A DNA stretch of 64,000 bases from Streptomyces malachitofuscus (lineage in GTDB: Bacteria > Actinomycetota > Actinomycetes > Streptomycetales > Streptomycetaceae): positions 186,001 to 250,000 of the forward strand of contig NZ_BMUF01000011.1 in NCBI RefSeq assembly GCF_014650055.1. Reading direction: 5' to 3'. Of the stretch, positions 1 to 8,273 are shown in pieces. The notes beneath the pieces were generated by a model that ran no database searches, was not told where the DNA came from, and was given only the letters and a program-made list of their open reading frames with translations. A program made the position numbers and the translations under genes. Position 1 is the first letter of the stretch; the number at the start of each line of letters is the position of its first letter.

Positions 1-2012
1 CCCAGTACGTCGCCCTCGCGGCGCTGCTCCAGGTCGATGCGGGAGAGCTCGAAGCCGTCGAGGGTGGAGGCGACGGCGTTGAGCCGCTGCCGGGCCGCGC
101 TCGCCTCGGGCATTTCGGTGACCAGCAGACACAGACCGGGGGCCGAGCCGCGGCCGACGCGGCCGCGCAGCTGGTGGAGCTGGGAGACGCCGAAGCGGTC
201 GGCGTCCATGATCACCATCGCGGTGGCGTTCGGGACGTTGACGCCGACCTCGATCACGGTCGTGGCGACCAGGACGTCGGCGTCGCCGGCGGCGAAGCGG
301 CGCATGACGGCGTCCTTGTCGTCGGGCTGCATGCGCCCGTGCAGGACCTCGACCCCGAGCCCCCGCAGCGGCCCTCGGGCAAGCTGGTCGGCGATGTCCA
401 GGACGGCGAGCGGGGGCCGTTTCTCGGCCTCGTCCTCGGGGGACTTCTTCTTCGCCGCGCCCTTGGGGGCGTCCTCCTCGTCGCCGATGCGCGGGCAGAC
501 CACGTACGCCTGGTGGCCGTTCGTGACCTCCTCGCGGACCCGTTCCCAGGCGCGGGCGAGGAAGTGCGGCTTGTCGGCGGCCGGTACGACATGGCTGGCG
601 ATGGGCGAGCGGCCGGCCGGGAGCTGGTCGAGGACGGAGGTCTCCAGGTCGCCGAAGACCGTCATCGCGACCGTGCGCGGGATGGGGGTGGCGGTCATGA
701 CGAGCAGGTGCGGGGGCTGTTTGCCCTTGCCTCGCAGGGCGTCGCGCTGCTCCACGCCGAAGCGGTGCTGCTCGTCGACCACGACCAGGCCGAGGTCGTG
801 GAACTGCACCTTGTCCTCGATCAGCGCGTGCGTGCCGATGACGATGCCCGCCTCGCCGGTGGCCAGGTCGAGGAGGGCCTGACGGCGGGCCGCCGCGCCC
901 ATGGAGCCGGTGAGCAGCACCACCTTGGTGGCGTCGTCCGCTCCCCCGAGCATGCCGCCCTCGGCCAGTTCCCCCATCATCTCGGTGACCGACCGGTGGT
1001 GCTGCTGGGCGAGCACCTCGGTCGGGGCGAGCATCGCCGCCTGCCCGCCCGCGTCGACGACGGCGAGCATGGCACGCAGGGCGACGAGGGTCTTTCCGCT
1101 GCCGACCTCGCCCTGGAGCAGCCGGTGCATGGGGTGTTCGGTGGCGAGGTCGGTGAAGATCTCCTCGGAGACCTTCCGCTGGCCCTCGGTGAGGGTGAAG
1201 GGGAGGCGGGCGTCGAAAGCGGTGAGGAGGCCGTCGGGCTTCGGACGGCGGGCGACGGCGGGCAGTTGGGCGTCGGTGTGCCGGCGGCGGGCGAGGGCGG
1301 TCTGGAGGACGAAGGCCTCGTCCCACTTGAGGCGCGCGCGGGCGTCCTCGATGTCGGCCCTGGTGTGCGGGCGGTGGATCTTCAGCAGGGCCTCGGGGAG
1401 CGGGACGAGGCCGCGGCCCGCGCGCAGGGAGTCCGGGAGCGGGTCGAGCGCCTCCTGGGCGCTGGGCAGGACCGTCTGGAGCGCCTTGCCGATCTTCCAG
1501 GACTCCATCTTGGCGGTGGCGGGGTAGATCGGGATGAGGGCTCCGGCCCAGGTCTCGACCGTCTCCTCGGCGTCTCCGCGCAGCAACTCGTAGGCGGGGT
1601 GAGCGAGCTGCAGACGGCGGTTGAAGACGGAGACCTTGCCGGCGAACATCGCCCGGGTGCCCGGCAGGAGTTCCTTGTGCGGTTTGTGGACACCGGCGCC
1701 GAAGAAGACCAGTTGCAGCCGGCCGCTGCCGTCCGTGATGGTCACCTCCAGGCGCTGGCCCTTGCCGCGTGGGGCCTTGGCGGAGGCGAACGTGTGCAGC
1801 CGGGCGTCGGCGACCTGGGCGACCACCGTGACGTGCTCGTCCATGGGCAGGTCGGCGAGGTGGGTGAGGCGGCCGCGTTCCTCGTACCGGCGCGGGTAGT
1901 GGTGGAGGAGGTCGCCGACCGTCTGCAGGCCGAGATGCTCGGCCATCACCTTCGCGGTGGCGGGGCCGAGCACCTTCTTCAGTGGTTCTTCCAGTGCGGG
2001 CACGAGATCCAT
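1..2012 (-). CDS. recG: ATP-dependent DNA helicase RecG (3' end outside window)
   Basis: RecG unwinds and regresses stalled replication forks and branch-migrates recombination intermediates. The ATG at 2012 opens MDLVPALEEPLKKVLG, and 670 residues are visible before the window edge cuts off the C-terminus. The N-terminal wedge/OB region spans about residues 1-260. The helicase core has Walker A GEVGSGKT near residue 301, motif II DEQHRFG, motif III TATPIPRT, and motif VI QLRGRVGRG near 612. A charged insert (KKKSPEDEAEKRP) interrupts the second helicase domain. The FakA-like gene lies 61 bases upstream on the same strand, an arrangement typical of Gram-positive genomes. The identification is secure. 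Confidence 0.97.
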   Translation of the reverse strand, partial: MDLVPALEEPLKKVLGPATAKVMAEHLGLQTVGDLLHHYPRRYEERGRLTHLADLPMDEHVTVVAQVADARLHTFASAKAPRGKGQRLEVTITDGSGRLQLVFFGAGVHKPHKELLPGTRAMFAGKVSVFNRRLQLAHPAYELLRGDAEETVETWAGALIPIYPATAKMESWKIGKALQTVLPSAQEALDPLPDSLRAGRGLVPLPEALLKIHRPHTRADIEDARARLKWDEAFVLQTALARRRHTDAQLPAVARRPKPDGLLTAFDARLPFTLTEGQRKVSEEIFTDLATEHPMHRLLQGEVGSGKTLVALRAMLAVVDAGGQAAMLAPTEVLAQQHHRSVTEMMGELAEGGMLGGADDATKVVLLTGSMGAAARRQALLDLATGEAGIVIGTHALIEDKVQFHDLGLVVVDEQHRFGVEQRDALRGKGKQPPHLLVMTATPIPRTVAMTVFGDLETSVLDQLPAGRSPIASHVVPAADKPHFLARAWERVREEVTNGHQAYVVCPRIGDEEDAPKGAAKKKSPEDEAEKRPPLAVLDIADQLARGPLRGLGVEVLHGRMQPDDKDAVMRRFAAGDADVLVATTVIEVGVNVPNATAMVIMDADRFGVSQLHQLRGRVGRGSAPGLCLLVTEMPEASAARQRLNAVASTLDGFELSRIDLEQRREGDVL

Positions 2013-2073
2013 TGGACACCACGGGACTGACATCGTGCGGACCGCGGACACGGACGCGTCCGGCCGGCGGGGA

Positions 2074-3753
2074 TCACTCGACGCCGATGAGCAGCACGGC
2101 GCCCTGGCCGCCGCCGTGGTAGACCACCATGTCGACGGCGAGATAGCCCTCGCGGACACGGTTCTCCAGGTGGGCGGCGACGGAGGTGGGGGCGCCGTCG
2201 CCGAGGACCAGGGTGACCAGTTCGCCGCCGGCCGCGAGCATGCGGTCGAGGACGGCCTCGGCGGTGGCCGTGACGTCCTGGCCGATCACGGCGACGTCGC
2301 CGTCGACCAGGCCGAGGACGTCCCCGGCCTGGCAGATGCCCGCCATCGTCCAGGATTGGCGCTCGGCCACGCAGACCTCGGCGTAGCGGGTCGCCCCGGC
2401 CGCCGACGTCATCGACACCACGTCCTCGTCGAAGCGGCGCCCCGGCTCGTGCACGGCGAGCGCGGCGATGCCCTGGATCGCCGAGCGGGTCGGGATGAGG
2501 GCCACCCTGATGCCCTCGGCCCGGACCTGCTCGGCCGCCGCGGCGGCGGTGTGGCGCAGGTCCGCGTCGTTCGGCAGCAGCACCACCTCGCGCGCGTGCG
2601 CCCGCCGTACGGCCTCGACGAGCTCGCCGCTGGCGGGCGGCTCCCCGGGGCGGGCGAGCACCGTGGTCGCGCCCGCCTCGGTGTACAGCCCCGCCAGGCC
2701 CTCGCCCGGCACCACGGCCACGACGGCCCGCTCGGCGCGTTCCCCCTGGGCCCGCTCGGCCGCCGTCGTACGGGCGTCCCCGGCGCCGAAGTGGGTGATC
2801 CGGATCCGGTACGGCCGGCCTGCCTCGACGCCCGCCTCCACGGCGGCGCCGGCGTCGTCGACATGCACATGGACGTTCCACAGCCCGTCGCCGCCGACCA
2901 CGACGAGCGAGTCGCCCAGTCCGTCGAGCCGTTCCCTCAGCCGTGCAACGGCCGCGTCCTCGGCCTCCAGCAGGTAGATCACTTCGAAGGAAGGTCCTTC
3001 GGACCCGGGTGCCGGCGTGGCGTCCGCGCACCCGGGTGCGGCTCGTGACGTGCTGTCGCGGGCCTCCGCGCGCCTGTGCGGGTCACGCGGCGACTCCCCG
3101 GTGAACGTCGCCACCAGGGCCGCCAGCACCGCCACCAGCCCTCTGCCGCCGGCGTCCACCACTCCCGCGCGACGGAGGACGGGCAGCCGCTCGGGTGTCT
3201 CGGCGAGCGCCGCGCGGGCGCCGTCGTGGGCCGCGCGGGCCACCGCCGCGCAGTCGCCGTCCGCGGCTCCGGCGGCGTCCGCAGCGGCGGAGGCCACGGT
3301 GAGGACCGTGCCCTCGACGGGGTGCGCCACCGCCTGGCGCGCGGAGTCGGCCGCCCGGCGCAGGGCGAGCCGCAGCCCCTGGCCGTCGGCGTGGTCCGGG
3401 GCCTCGTCGCCGGCCAGCACCTGGGCCATGCCGCGCAGCAGCTGCGCGAGGATCGTCCCGGAGTTCCCGCGGGCGCCGATCAGCGCTCCGTGGGCCATCG
3501 CCCGGAGCGCGTCCGCCAGGGTCGGCCCGGGTCCGCGGTTCCCGCCGGCCTCGTGGCCCTCGAACACCGCCTCCACCGCCGCGGCCGCCGACTCGACGGT
3601 CAGATAGAGGTTCGTGCCGGTGTCGCCGTCCGCCACGGGATAGACGTTGATCGCGTCGATCTCCTCCCGGGCCCGTCCCAGCGCGTCGAGCGCAAGACCG
3701 CACCAGGCGCGCACCGCCAGAGCATCGAGGAATGTCTGCGGCACCTGCGCCAC
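2074..3753 (-). CDS. DAK2/FakA-like fatty acid kinase ATP-binding subunit
   Basis: The 559-residue protein has an N-terminal DAK2 (dihydroxyacetone kinase L-type) nucleotide-binding domain with NVYPVADGDTGTNLYLT near residues 33-49 and GARGNSG further on. A C-terminal FakA-like (YloV/DAK1-like) domain ends LLIGVE. In Firmicutes such proteins form fatty acid kinase with DegV-type FakB carriers; that role is inferred here. The GTG at 3753 has GGAGG five bases upstream. A second GTG (VPQTF) at 3744 is possible, and the frame stays open further upstream without a ribosome site. The gene is divergent from rpmB and runs toward recG, with which it may be co-transcribed. Confidence 0.88.
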   Translation of the reverse strand: MAQVPQTFLDALAVRAWCGLALDALGRAREEIDAINVYPVADGDTGTNLYLTVESAAAAVEAVFEGHEAGGNRGPGPTLADALRAMAHGALIGARGNSGTILAQLLRGMAQVLAGDEAPDHADGQGLRLALRRAADSARQAVAHPVEGTVLTVASAAADAAGAADGDCAAVARAAHDGARAALAETPERLPVLRRAGVVDAGGRGLVAVLAALVATFTGESPRDPHRRAEARDSTSRAAPGCADATPAPGSEGPSFEVIYLLEAEDAAVARLRERLDGLGDSLVVVGGDGLWNVHVHVDDAGAAVEAGVEAGRPYRIRITHFGAGDARTTAAERAQGERAERAVVAVVPGEGLAGLYTEAGATTVLARPGEPPASGELVEAVRRAHAREVVLLPNDADLRHTAAAAAEQVRAEGIRVALIPTRSAIQGIAALAVHEPGRRFDEDVVSMTSAAGATRYAEVCVAERQSWTMAGICQAGDVLGLVDGDVAVIGQDVTATAEAVLDRMLAAGGELVTLVLGDGAPTSVAAHLENRVREGYLAVDMVVYHGGGQGAVLLIGVE

Positions 3754-3854
3754 CTGCGCCTCCCTGAGCTGCCGACCGTGGCACGCAGCGTAAACCGTGG
3801 GGCCCTGCTCACCGGAAGAGGGCCGCGGGCGGGCCCCTGAGCTGCCGTGGTAGT

Positions 3855-3884
3855 TTCGTTCTACGGGTGCAGCCGTTGTATGCT
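3855..3884 (+). promoter_or_regulatory. Candidate rpmB promoter
   Basis: TTCGTT at 3855-3860 and TATGCT at 3879-3884 are spaced by 18 bases and fit a housekeeping sigma-factor promoter. Transcription would start near 3891, giving a leader of about 130 bases that contains the inverted repeats listed next. This rests on motif reading alone; the -35 is weak. Confidence 0.4.
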
Positions 3885-3893
3885 GCTCCGGTT

Positions 3894-3988
3894 GCCCGAT
3901 CCGATCGGGCCTCTCCCCTGGCAACGCCACTCAGATTCCAACAGGGCTCCTGGAGCCCGGGATCTTGATCCCGGCATGCCGGGATCAA
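3894..3988 (+). promoter_or_regulatory. Structured rpmB leader with competing hairpins
   Basis: The first stem is GCCCGAT/ATCGGGC (3894-3900 with 3904-3910). Downstream are three related 8-mers: CCGGGATC at 3957-3964, GATCCCGG at 3967-3974 and CCGGGATC at 3979-3986. The middle copy can pair with either neighbour. The pairing with the third copy belongs to a perfect 24-base palindrome at 3965-3988 that ends 33 bases before the rpmB start. Alternative pairing of this kind could control translation or termination; the function is inferred. Confidence 0.5.
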
Positions 3989-4021
3989 CCGTAAGTGCAT
4001 CTGAAGTCTTTGGAGTGACCC

Positions 4022-4207
4022 GTGGCTGCCAACTGCGACGTCTGCGGCAAGGGGCCGGGCTTCGGCAACAACATCTCGCACTCGCACCGCCGTACGTCCC
4101 GTCGCTGGAACCCGAACATCCAGCGTGTGCGTACCGTGGTCGGCGGGACGCCGAAGCGCGTGAACGCCTGCACCTCGTGCATCAAGGCCGGCAAGGTCTC
4201 GCGCTGA
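4022..4207 (+). CDS. rpmB: 50S ribosomal protein L28, zinc-binding form
   Basis: This 61-residue L28 begins MAANCDVCGKGPGFGNNISH and ends SCIKAGKVSR. The pairs CDVC (residues 5-8) and CTSC near the C-terminus form the four-cysteine zinc ribbon of the C+ paralogue; zinc-free L28 copies in actinobacteria lack them. The GTG start is preceded by TTGGAGTGACCC. The gene stands alone: it is divergent from the FakA-like gene, has a structured leader upstream, and a strong terminator follows 43 bases after the stop. Confidence 0.97.
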   Translation: MAANCDVCGKGPGFGNNISHSHRRTSRRWNPNIQRVRTVVGGTPKRVNACTSCIKAGKVSR

Positions 4208-4250
4208 CGCTTTCGCTGAGCGCGCGGCCACTGCCGGTTTCGCCGCAACG

Positions 4251-4281
4251 GCCGGTCCACCTTGGGGTGGGCCGGCTTTTT
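4251..4281 (+). terminator. Intrinsic terminator of rpmB
   Basis: GCCGGTCCACC (4251-4261) pairs with GGTGGGCCGGC (4266-4276) around a TTGG loop with one G-T pair, followed by five T residues. It is a textbook rho-independent terminator, and one of few in the window with a real T tract. Confidence 0.92.
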
Positions 4282-4365
4282 GCTGTGTCGCGGTGCGCCT
4301 GGAAGCTGTCCGCGTGGGTGGCGGCGGGGTGGGTTGCGCAGCCCGGCGCTCGGGGGGTGCCGTCG

Positions 4366-4433
4366 CGCCCACCCGTACCGCCCTGGGGGCACCTCCCAGG
4401 CCTTAAGGCACTGAGGGAGGCACGACTGCCCGC
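4366..4433. repeat. Dispersed intergenic repeat, copy A
   Basis: This 68-base segment between the convergent rpmB and thiD genes reappears in inverted orientation at 33330-33398 with only a few mismatches and one extra base. It contains internal short inverted repeats (CCTGGGGGCACCTCCCAGG). The matching copy also lies just after a gene, so this is probably a dispersed 3'-flanking element of the genome. Confidence 0.75.
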
Positions 4434-4447
4434 GGGAGCGGTCGTCC

Positions 4448-5251
4448 TCAGTTTGCGTGCAGGTTCCAGGCGTGGTCGACCGGGCCTATGCCTGTGCCCA
4501 GGGGGAAGCCGGCGGAGATGGCGCCGGTGACGTACGTCTTGGCCGCCTTCACCGCTTCCGGGACCGGGTGGCCCTTCGCCAGGTGTGCGGCGATCGCCGA
4601 CGCCAGCGTGCAGCCCGTGCCGTGGGTGTGACGGTTGTCGTGCCTCGGGGCCCGCAGCCAGTGCTCCTCGGACCCGTCGGTGAGCAGGTCCACCGCGTCA
4701 CCGGACAGATGACCGCCCTTGATCACCACCCAGCGCGGTCCGAACTCCAGCATCGCCTCGGCCGCCCGGCGCAGATCACGCTCCGAGCCGACCCGGACGC
4801 CGGTGAGTTGCCCCACCTCGTCCAGGTTCGGTGTGGCCACCGTGGCCACGGGCAGCAGCCTGGTCCGTACGGAGTCCAGCGCGGAGGCCGCCAGCAGCGG
4901 GTCCCCGTGCTTGGAGACGCCCACCGGGTCGACGACCGCCGGCGCGTCCGTGCCGGCTATCAACTCGGCCACCGTCTCGACGAGTTCGGCGGAGGACAGC
5001 ATGCCGGTCTTGACCGCCCGCACCCCGATGTCGTCGACCACGCTGCGGTACTGGGCCCGCACCGCCTCCACCGGCAGCTCCCAGGCGCCCTGCACGCCCA
5101 GTGAGTTCTGCGCGGTCACCGCGGTGAGCACGCTCATGCCGTGCACGCCGAGCGCGAGCATCGTCTTCAGGTCGGCCTGGATGCCGGCGCCGCCGCCCGA
5201 GTCGGAGCCGGCCACGGTGAGGACCCCGGGCGGGGCGGTGCGGGCGCTCAT
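4448..5251 (-). CDS. thiD: Hydroxymethylpyrimidine/phosphomethylpyrimidine kinase ThiD
   Basis: ThiD phosphorylates HMP and HMP-phosphate to give HMP-diphosphate for thiamine synthesis. The 267-residue ribokinase-fold protein shows TVAGSDSGGGAGIQADLK near residues 11-28, VKTGML, the magnesium/substrate segment VVDPVGVSKHGDPLL, VIKGGH, and the anion-hole motif HTHGTGCTLASAIAAHLA. The ATG at 5251 overlaps the thiL stop by four bases (ATGA), indicating translational coupling. It lies last in the thiL-thiD unit and converges on rpmB. Confidence 0.96.
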   Translation of the reverse strand: MSARTAPPGVLTVAGSDSGGGAGIQADLKTMLALGVHGMSVLTAVTAQNSLGVQGAWELPVEAVRAQYRSVVDDIGVRAVKTGMLSSAELVETVAELIAGTDAPAVVDPVGVSKHGDPLLAASALDSVRTRLLPVATVATPNLDEVGQLTGVRVGSERDLRRAAEAMLEFGPRWVVIKGGHLSGDAVDLLTDGSEEHWLRAPRHDNRHTHGTGCTLASAIAAHLAKGHPVPEAVKAAKTYVTGAISAGFPLGTGIGPVDHAWNLHAN

Positions 5252-6213
5252 GACTCGATGTCCCCGAAGTGGTCCCAGCCGCCCTGGCTGGTCCAGGGCG
5301 CCCCGTCGACCGTCACCTGGGGCAGCGCCGACGGGTTGAGCACCTCGCCGATCACCTTCCAGCGGGCCGGCAGCTTCACGTCCGGCGGGAAGGTCGCCAC
5401 GATCGCGTGGTCCTCTCCCCCGGTGAGCACCCACTGCATGGGGTCGACGCCGACGGCCTGGCCGATGTCGTTCATCTGCGAGGGGATGTCGACGGCCGCG
5501 GAGCGGATGTCGATGCGCACCTTGCTGGCCTCGGCGATGTGCCCGAGGTCGGCGATCAGTCCGTCGCTCACGTCGCACATCGCGGTGGCGCCGAGCCCGG
5601 CGGCGGCAGGCCCCGCGTGGTACGGCGGTTCGGGGCGCCGGTGCGCCTCGACGAAGGCGCGCGGCGAGCGGAACCCGCGGGAGAGCACCGCGTGTCCGGC
5701 CGCGGACCAGCCCAGCCAGCCGGTCACCGCGACGAGGTCGCCCGGCTGCGCTCCGCCGCGGGTGACGGGCTCCTGGTTGCGCAGATCACCGAGCGCGGTG
5801 ATCGACACCATGATCTGGTCGCCGCGTACGACATCGCCGCCGACGACCGCGGCACCGGCCACCTGGCACTCGTCCCGCAGGCCGTCCATCAGCTCGCTCG
5901 GCCAGGTCACCGGCAGTTCCGCCGGGACGACGAGGCCGAGCAGCAGCGCGGTCGGCACGGCGCCCATGGCGGCGATGTCCGCCAGGTTCTGCGCGGCGGC
6001 CTTGCGGCCGACGTCGTAGGCCGTGGACCAGTCGCGCCGGAAGTGCCGGCCCTCCAGCAGGATGTCGGTGCTGGCCACGACCCTGCGGTCGGGCGCGGAG
6101 ACCACCGCGGCGTCGTCGCCGGGGCCGACCCGGACCGCCGGAGTGGTGGTGAGACGGGAGGTGAGCTCCCTGATGAGCCCGAACTCACCGAGCTCACCAA
6201 CAGTGCCCTTCAT
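5248..6213 (-). CDS. thiL: Thiamine-monophosphate kinase ThiL
   Basis: ThiL converts thiamine monophosphate to the active cofactor thiamine diphosphate with ATP. The 321-residue protein has the AIR-synthase fold with VGPGDDAAVV near residue 28, STDILLEGRHFRRDW, the NLADIAAMGA helix, VVGGDVVRGD, and DVSDGLIADLGHI. The ATG at 6213 (MKGTVGELGEFGLIREL) follows a purine-rich stretch. It forms a two-gene operon with thiD and is divergent from the RAM-domain regulator across about 206 bases. No TPP riboswitch is apparent in that gap. Confidence 0.96.
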   Translation of the reverse strand: MKGTVGELGEFGLIRELTSRLTTTPAVRVGPGDDAAVVSAPDRRVVASTDILLEGRHFRRDWSTAYDVGRKAAAQNLADIAAMGAVPTALLLGLVVPAELPVTWPSELMDGLRDECQVAGAAVVGGDVVRGDQIMVSITALGDLRNQEPVTRGGAQPGDLVAVTGWLGWSAAGHAVLSRGFRSPRAFVEAHRRPEPPYHAGPAAAGLGATAMCDVSDGLIADLGHIAEASKVRIDIRSAAVDIPSQMNDIGQAVGVDPMQWVLTGGEDHAIVATFPPDVKLPARWKVIGEVLNPSALPQVTVDGAPWTSQGGWDHFGDIES

Positions 6214-6419
6214 TGCCCTTTCGCCCCTTCTCTCCCTGTGCATGCCCGGTCGCGGGTCGTCCGAGTCCTCGCTACGGTCGATATGACCGTCAACTTCTCT
6301 CGTGCCTGTACCCCGGCGCGCAAGGCCCGGTTCCCGCAGGTCTCCCCGCGACGTGCGGCAACGCGATACCGTGGCGTTCCTTTTCCCCACATGATCCTCG
6401 TGGCCGCCCTGGAGGTTCC

Positions 6420-6653
6420 GTGGTACAGGCGTACATCCTGATCCAGACGGAGGTCGGCAAAGCGTCGACCGTCGCCGAGCTGATCGGCAAGATCCCTGGA
6501 GTCATCCAGGCCGAGGACGTGACCGGACCGTACGACGTGATCGTGCGCGCCCAGGCCGACACCGTCGACGACCTGGGCCGCATGGTGGTGGCCAAGGTCC
6601 AGCAGGTGGACGGCATCACCCGCACCCTGACCTGCCCGGTCGTCCATCTGTAG
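6420..6653 (+). CDS. Stand-alone Lrp/AsnC ligand-binding (RAM) domain protein
   Basis: The 77-residue protein is only the C-terminal RAM domain of Lrp/AsnC regulators (VQAYILIQTEVGKAS...GPYDVIVRAQADTVDDL...). No helix-turn-helix precedes it. The GTG at 6420 follows GGAGG at 6411-6415; upstream codons in the same frame lack a ribosome site. Stand-alone RAM proteins form oligomeric rings that bind amino acids and may modulate full-length Lrp proteins or enzymes; which applies here cannot be told. It is divergent from thiL and followed by a decayed gene. Confidence 0.9.
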   Translation: MVQAYILIQTEVGKASTVAELIGKIPGVIQAEDVTGPYDVIVRAQADTVDDLGRMVVAKVQQVDGITRTLTCPVVHL

Positions 6654-6678
6654 CCCCCGTCCCCGTCTCCCTGCGCCG

Positions 6679-6965
6679 GTGAAGTCCGTCTGCCACCGGC
6701 ACCCCGTGCTCCGCGCTCACGGTGCTGATCGCCGCGGGCTGCTCCTCAGCAGACGACAGCGCGTCCGCGGCGGTTCCCGGCCCGGACGCGAAGGCCACCG
6801 AGCTGTGGCAGAACCCGGACAGGGTCCTGTCGGCGAAGTGAACGGTGAAAGTCGCGACGGTCCCGAAGCCTCGTCGGAACCGGCCGCGGGCCGGAGCGGC
6901 GTGGCGATCATACTGCGGTGCCGGTCCGGCGACTTCCGGAAGACCGCCGCCGGCTCCATGGCCGG
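6679..6965 (+). pseudogene. Decayed DUF3515 lipoprotein gene
   Basis: Fragments in two or three frames together resemble the DUF3515 lipoprotein that usually sits beside ddl in Streptomyces. MKSVCHRHPV starts at GTG 6679. In another frame a lipobox-like LTVLIAAGCSS is followed by ASAAVPGPDAKATELWQN and a stop at 6839-6841. The family-like continuation VNGESRDGPEASSEP then AGRSGVAIILRCRSG lies in the first frame. The C-terminal half is absent. At least two frameshifts plus a 3' deletion are needed to explain this. The family assignment is from memory of the motif and the ddl neighbourhood. Confidence 0.65.
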
Positions 6966-6970
6966 CGGCC

Positions 6971-7016
6971 GCAGCGCGAGAAGGCGATCCCCGAGGGGAT
7001 CGCCTTCTCGCGCTGC
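6971..7016. terminator. Perfect 22-bp inverted repeat, bidirectional terminator
   Basis: Positions 6971-6992 and 6995-7016 are exact reverse complements separated by only GA, so at least ten central pairs can form even with a minimal loop. It lies 17 bases past the ddlA stop and between convergent transcripts. There is no T tract, as is common in Streptomyces. Confidence 0.85.
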
Positions 7017-7033
7017 GGGGGTGGTGGCGCGGC

Positions 7034-8191
7034 TCAGCGCAGCCCTGTCGACCGGCGCAGCGCCGCCTGCACCAGCCGGTCCACCAGCTCGGGGTAGCCC
7101 ACGCCGGTGGCCTGCCACATCTGCGGGTACATCGAGATGGGGGTGAAGCCGGGCATGGTGTTGATCTCGTTGATGACGAACTCGCCGTCCTCGGTGAGAA
7201 AGAAGTCCGCGCGCACGAGCCCTTCGCAGGACGCCGCGTCGAACGCCTCGACCGCGAGCCGGCGCACCTCGGCCGTCTCCTCGTCGGTCAGCGGCGCCGG
7301 CACGATGCCGGGGGTGGAGTCGATGTACTTGGCCTCGAAGTCGTAGTACGCGTGGGTGTCGGGCGGCGGGATCTCGGCGGGCAGCGACGCGCGCGGGCCG
7401 TCCTCGAACTCCAGCACGCCGCACTCGATCTCGCGGCCGCGCAGCGCCGCCTCCACGAGGAACTTCGGGTCGTGGCGCCGGGCCTCGGCGATCGCCTCGT
7501 CCAGGCCGGAGAGGTCGTCGACCTTGGTGATGCCGATCGACGAGCCCGCCCGCGCGGGCTTCACGAACAGCGGCCAGCCGTGCTCCCCGGCGAAGTCGAC
7601 GATCTTCTTGCGGGAGGCGGACTCGTCGCGCTCCCACTCGCGCGGCCGGATCACCAGGTACGGGCCGACCTTGAGCCCGAAGGAGGTGAACACCCGCTTC
7701 ATGTACTCCTTGTCCTGGCCGACGGCCGAGGCGAGCACGCCCGAGCCGACGTAGGGGACGCCGGAGAGCTCCAGGAGGCCCTGCAGGGTGCCGTCCTCGC
7801 CGTAGGGGCCGTGCAGCACCGGGAAGACCACGTCGACCTCGCCCAGGGCCTTGGGCACCGAACCGGGCTCGCTGTAGACGACTTCGCGGTCGGCGGGGTC
7901 GACGGGGAGCACCACACCGCCCTCCGCCGACTCGGCGAGGTCGTCGACGCTGGGCGTACGGCGGTCGCTGATCGCCATGCGTTCCGGTTCGTCGGCGGTG
8001 AGCGCCCAGCGGCCGTCCTGCGTGATGCCGATCGGCAGGACGTCGTACATGCTCCGGTCGATGGCCTTGAGGACGGCGCCGGCCGTGACCACGGAGATCC
8101 CGTGCTCGGAGCTGCGCCCGCCGAACACAACGGCCACACGCGGCTTGCGGGACGGCTGCTCGGGGCTCTGGGGGAGGTTCTCGGTGCTCAT
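7034..8191 (-). CDS. ddlA: D-alanine--D-alanine ligase
   Basis: Ddl joins two D-alanines with ATP for peptidoglycan precursor synthesis in the cytoplasm. The 385-residue ATP-grasp protein shows VAVVFGGRSSEHGISV near residues 19-34, FPVLHGPYGEDGTLQG, PLFVKPARAGSSIGITKV, and the catalytic C-terminal DFFLTEDGEFVINEINTMPGF split by the usual loops. The start ATG at 8191 gives MSTENLPQSPEQPS; the frame extends upstream without a good ribosome site. The gene ends 17 bases before a long hairpin and is followed downstream by the DUF3515 remnant. gpsA lies 82 bases upstream on the same strand. Confidence 0.96.
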   Translation of the reverse strand: MSTENLPQSPEQPSRKPRVAVVFGGRSSEHGISVVTAGAVLKAIDRSMYDVLPIGITQDGRWALTADEPERMAISDRRTPSVDDLAESAEGGVVLPVDPADREVVYSEPGSVPKALGEVDVVFPVLHGPYGEDGTLQGLLELSGVPYVGSGVLASAVGQDKEYMKRVFTSFGLKVGPYLVIRPREWERDESASRKKIVDFAGEHGWPLFVKPARAGSSIGITKVDDLSGLDEAIAEARRHDPKFLVEAALRGREIECGVLEFEDGPRASLPAEIPPPDTHAYYDFEAKYIDSTPGIVPAPLTDEETAEVRRLAVEAFDAASCEGLVRADFFLTEDGEFVINEINTMPGFTPISMYPQMWQATGVGYPELVDRLVQAALRRSTGLR

Positions 8192-8273
8192 ATCGCGATG
8201 AGAGTACCCGTTGCCGGAGCCGGGAGTCAGCGCCCGCAACGCCGCGCGTGAGCCGAACGGAGGGGGCTGTCGC

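Noticed and set aside
174..2030. 618-codon open frame antisense to recG
   Set aside because: It is a shadow of recG, which has all helicase motifs in frame.
6214..6419. TPP riboswitch before thiL
   Set aside because: No THI-box core sequence was found in the thiL upstream gap.
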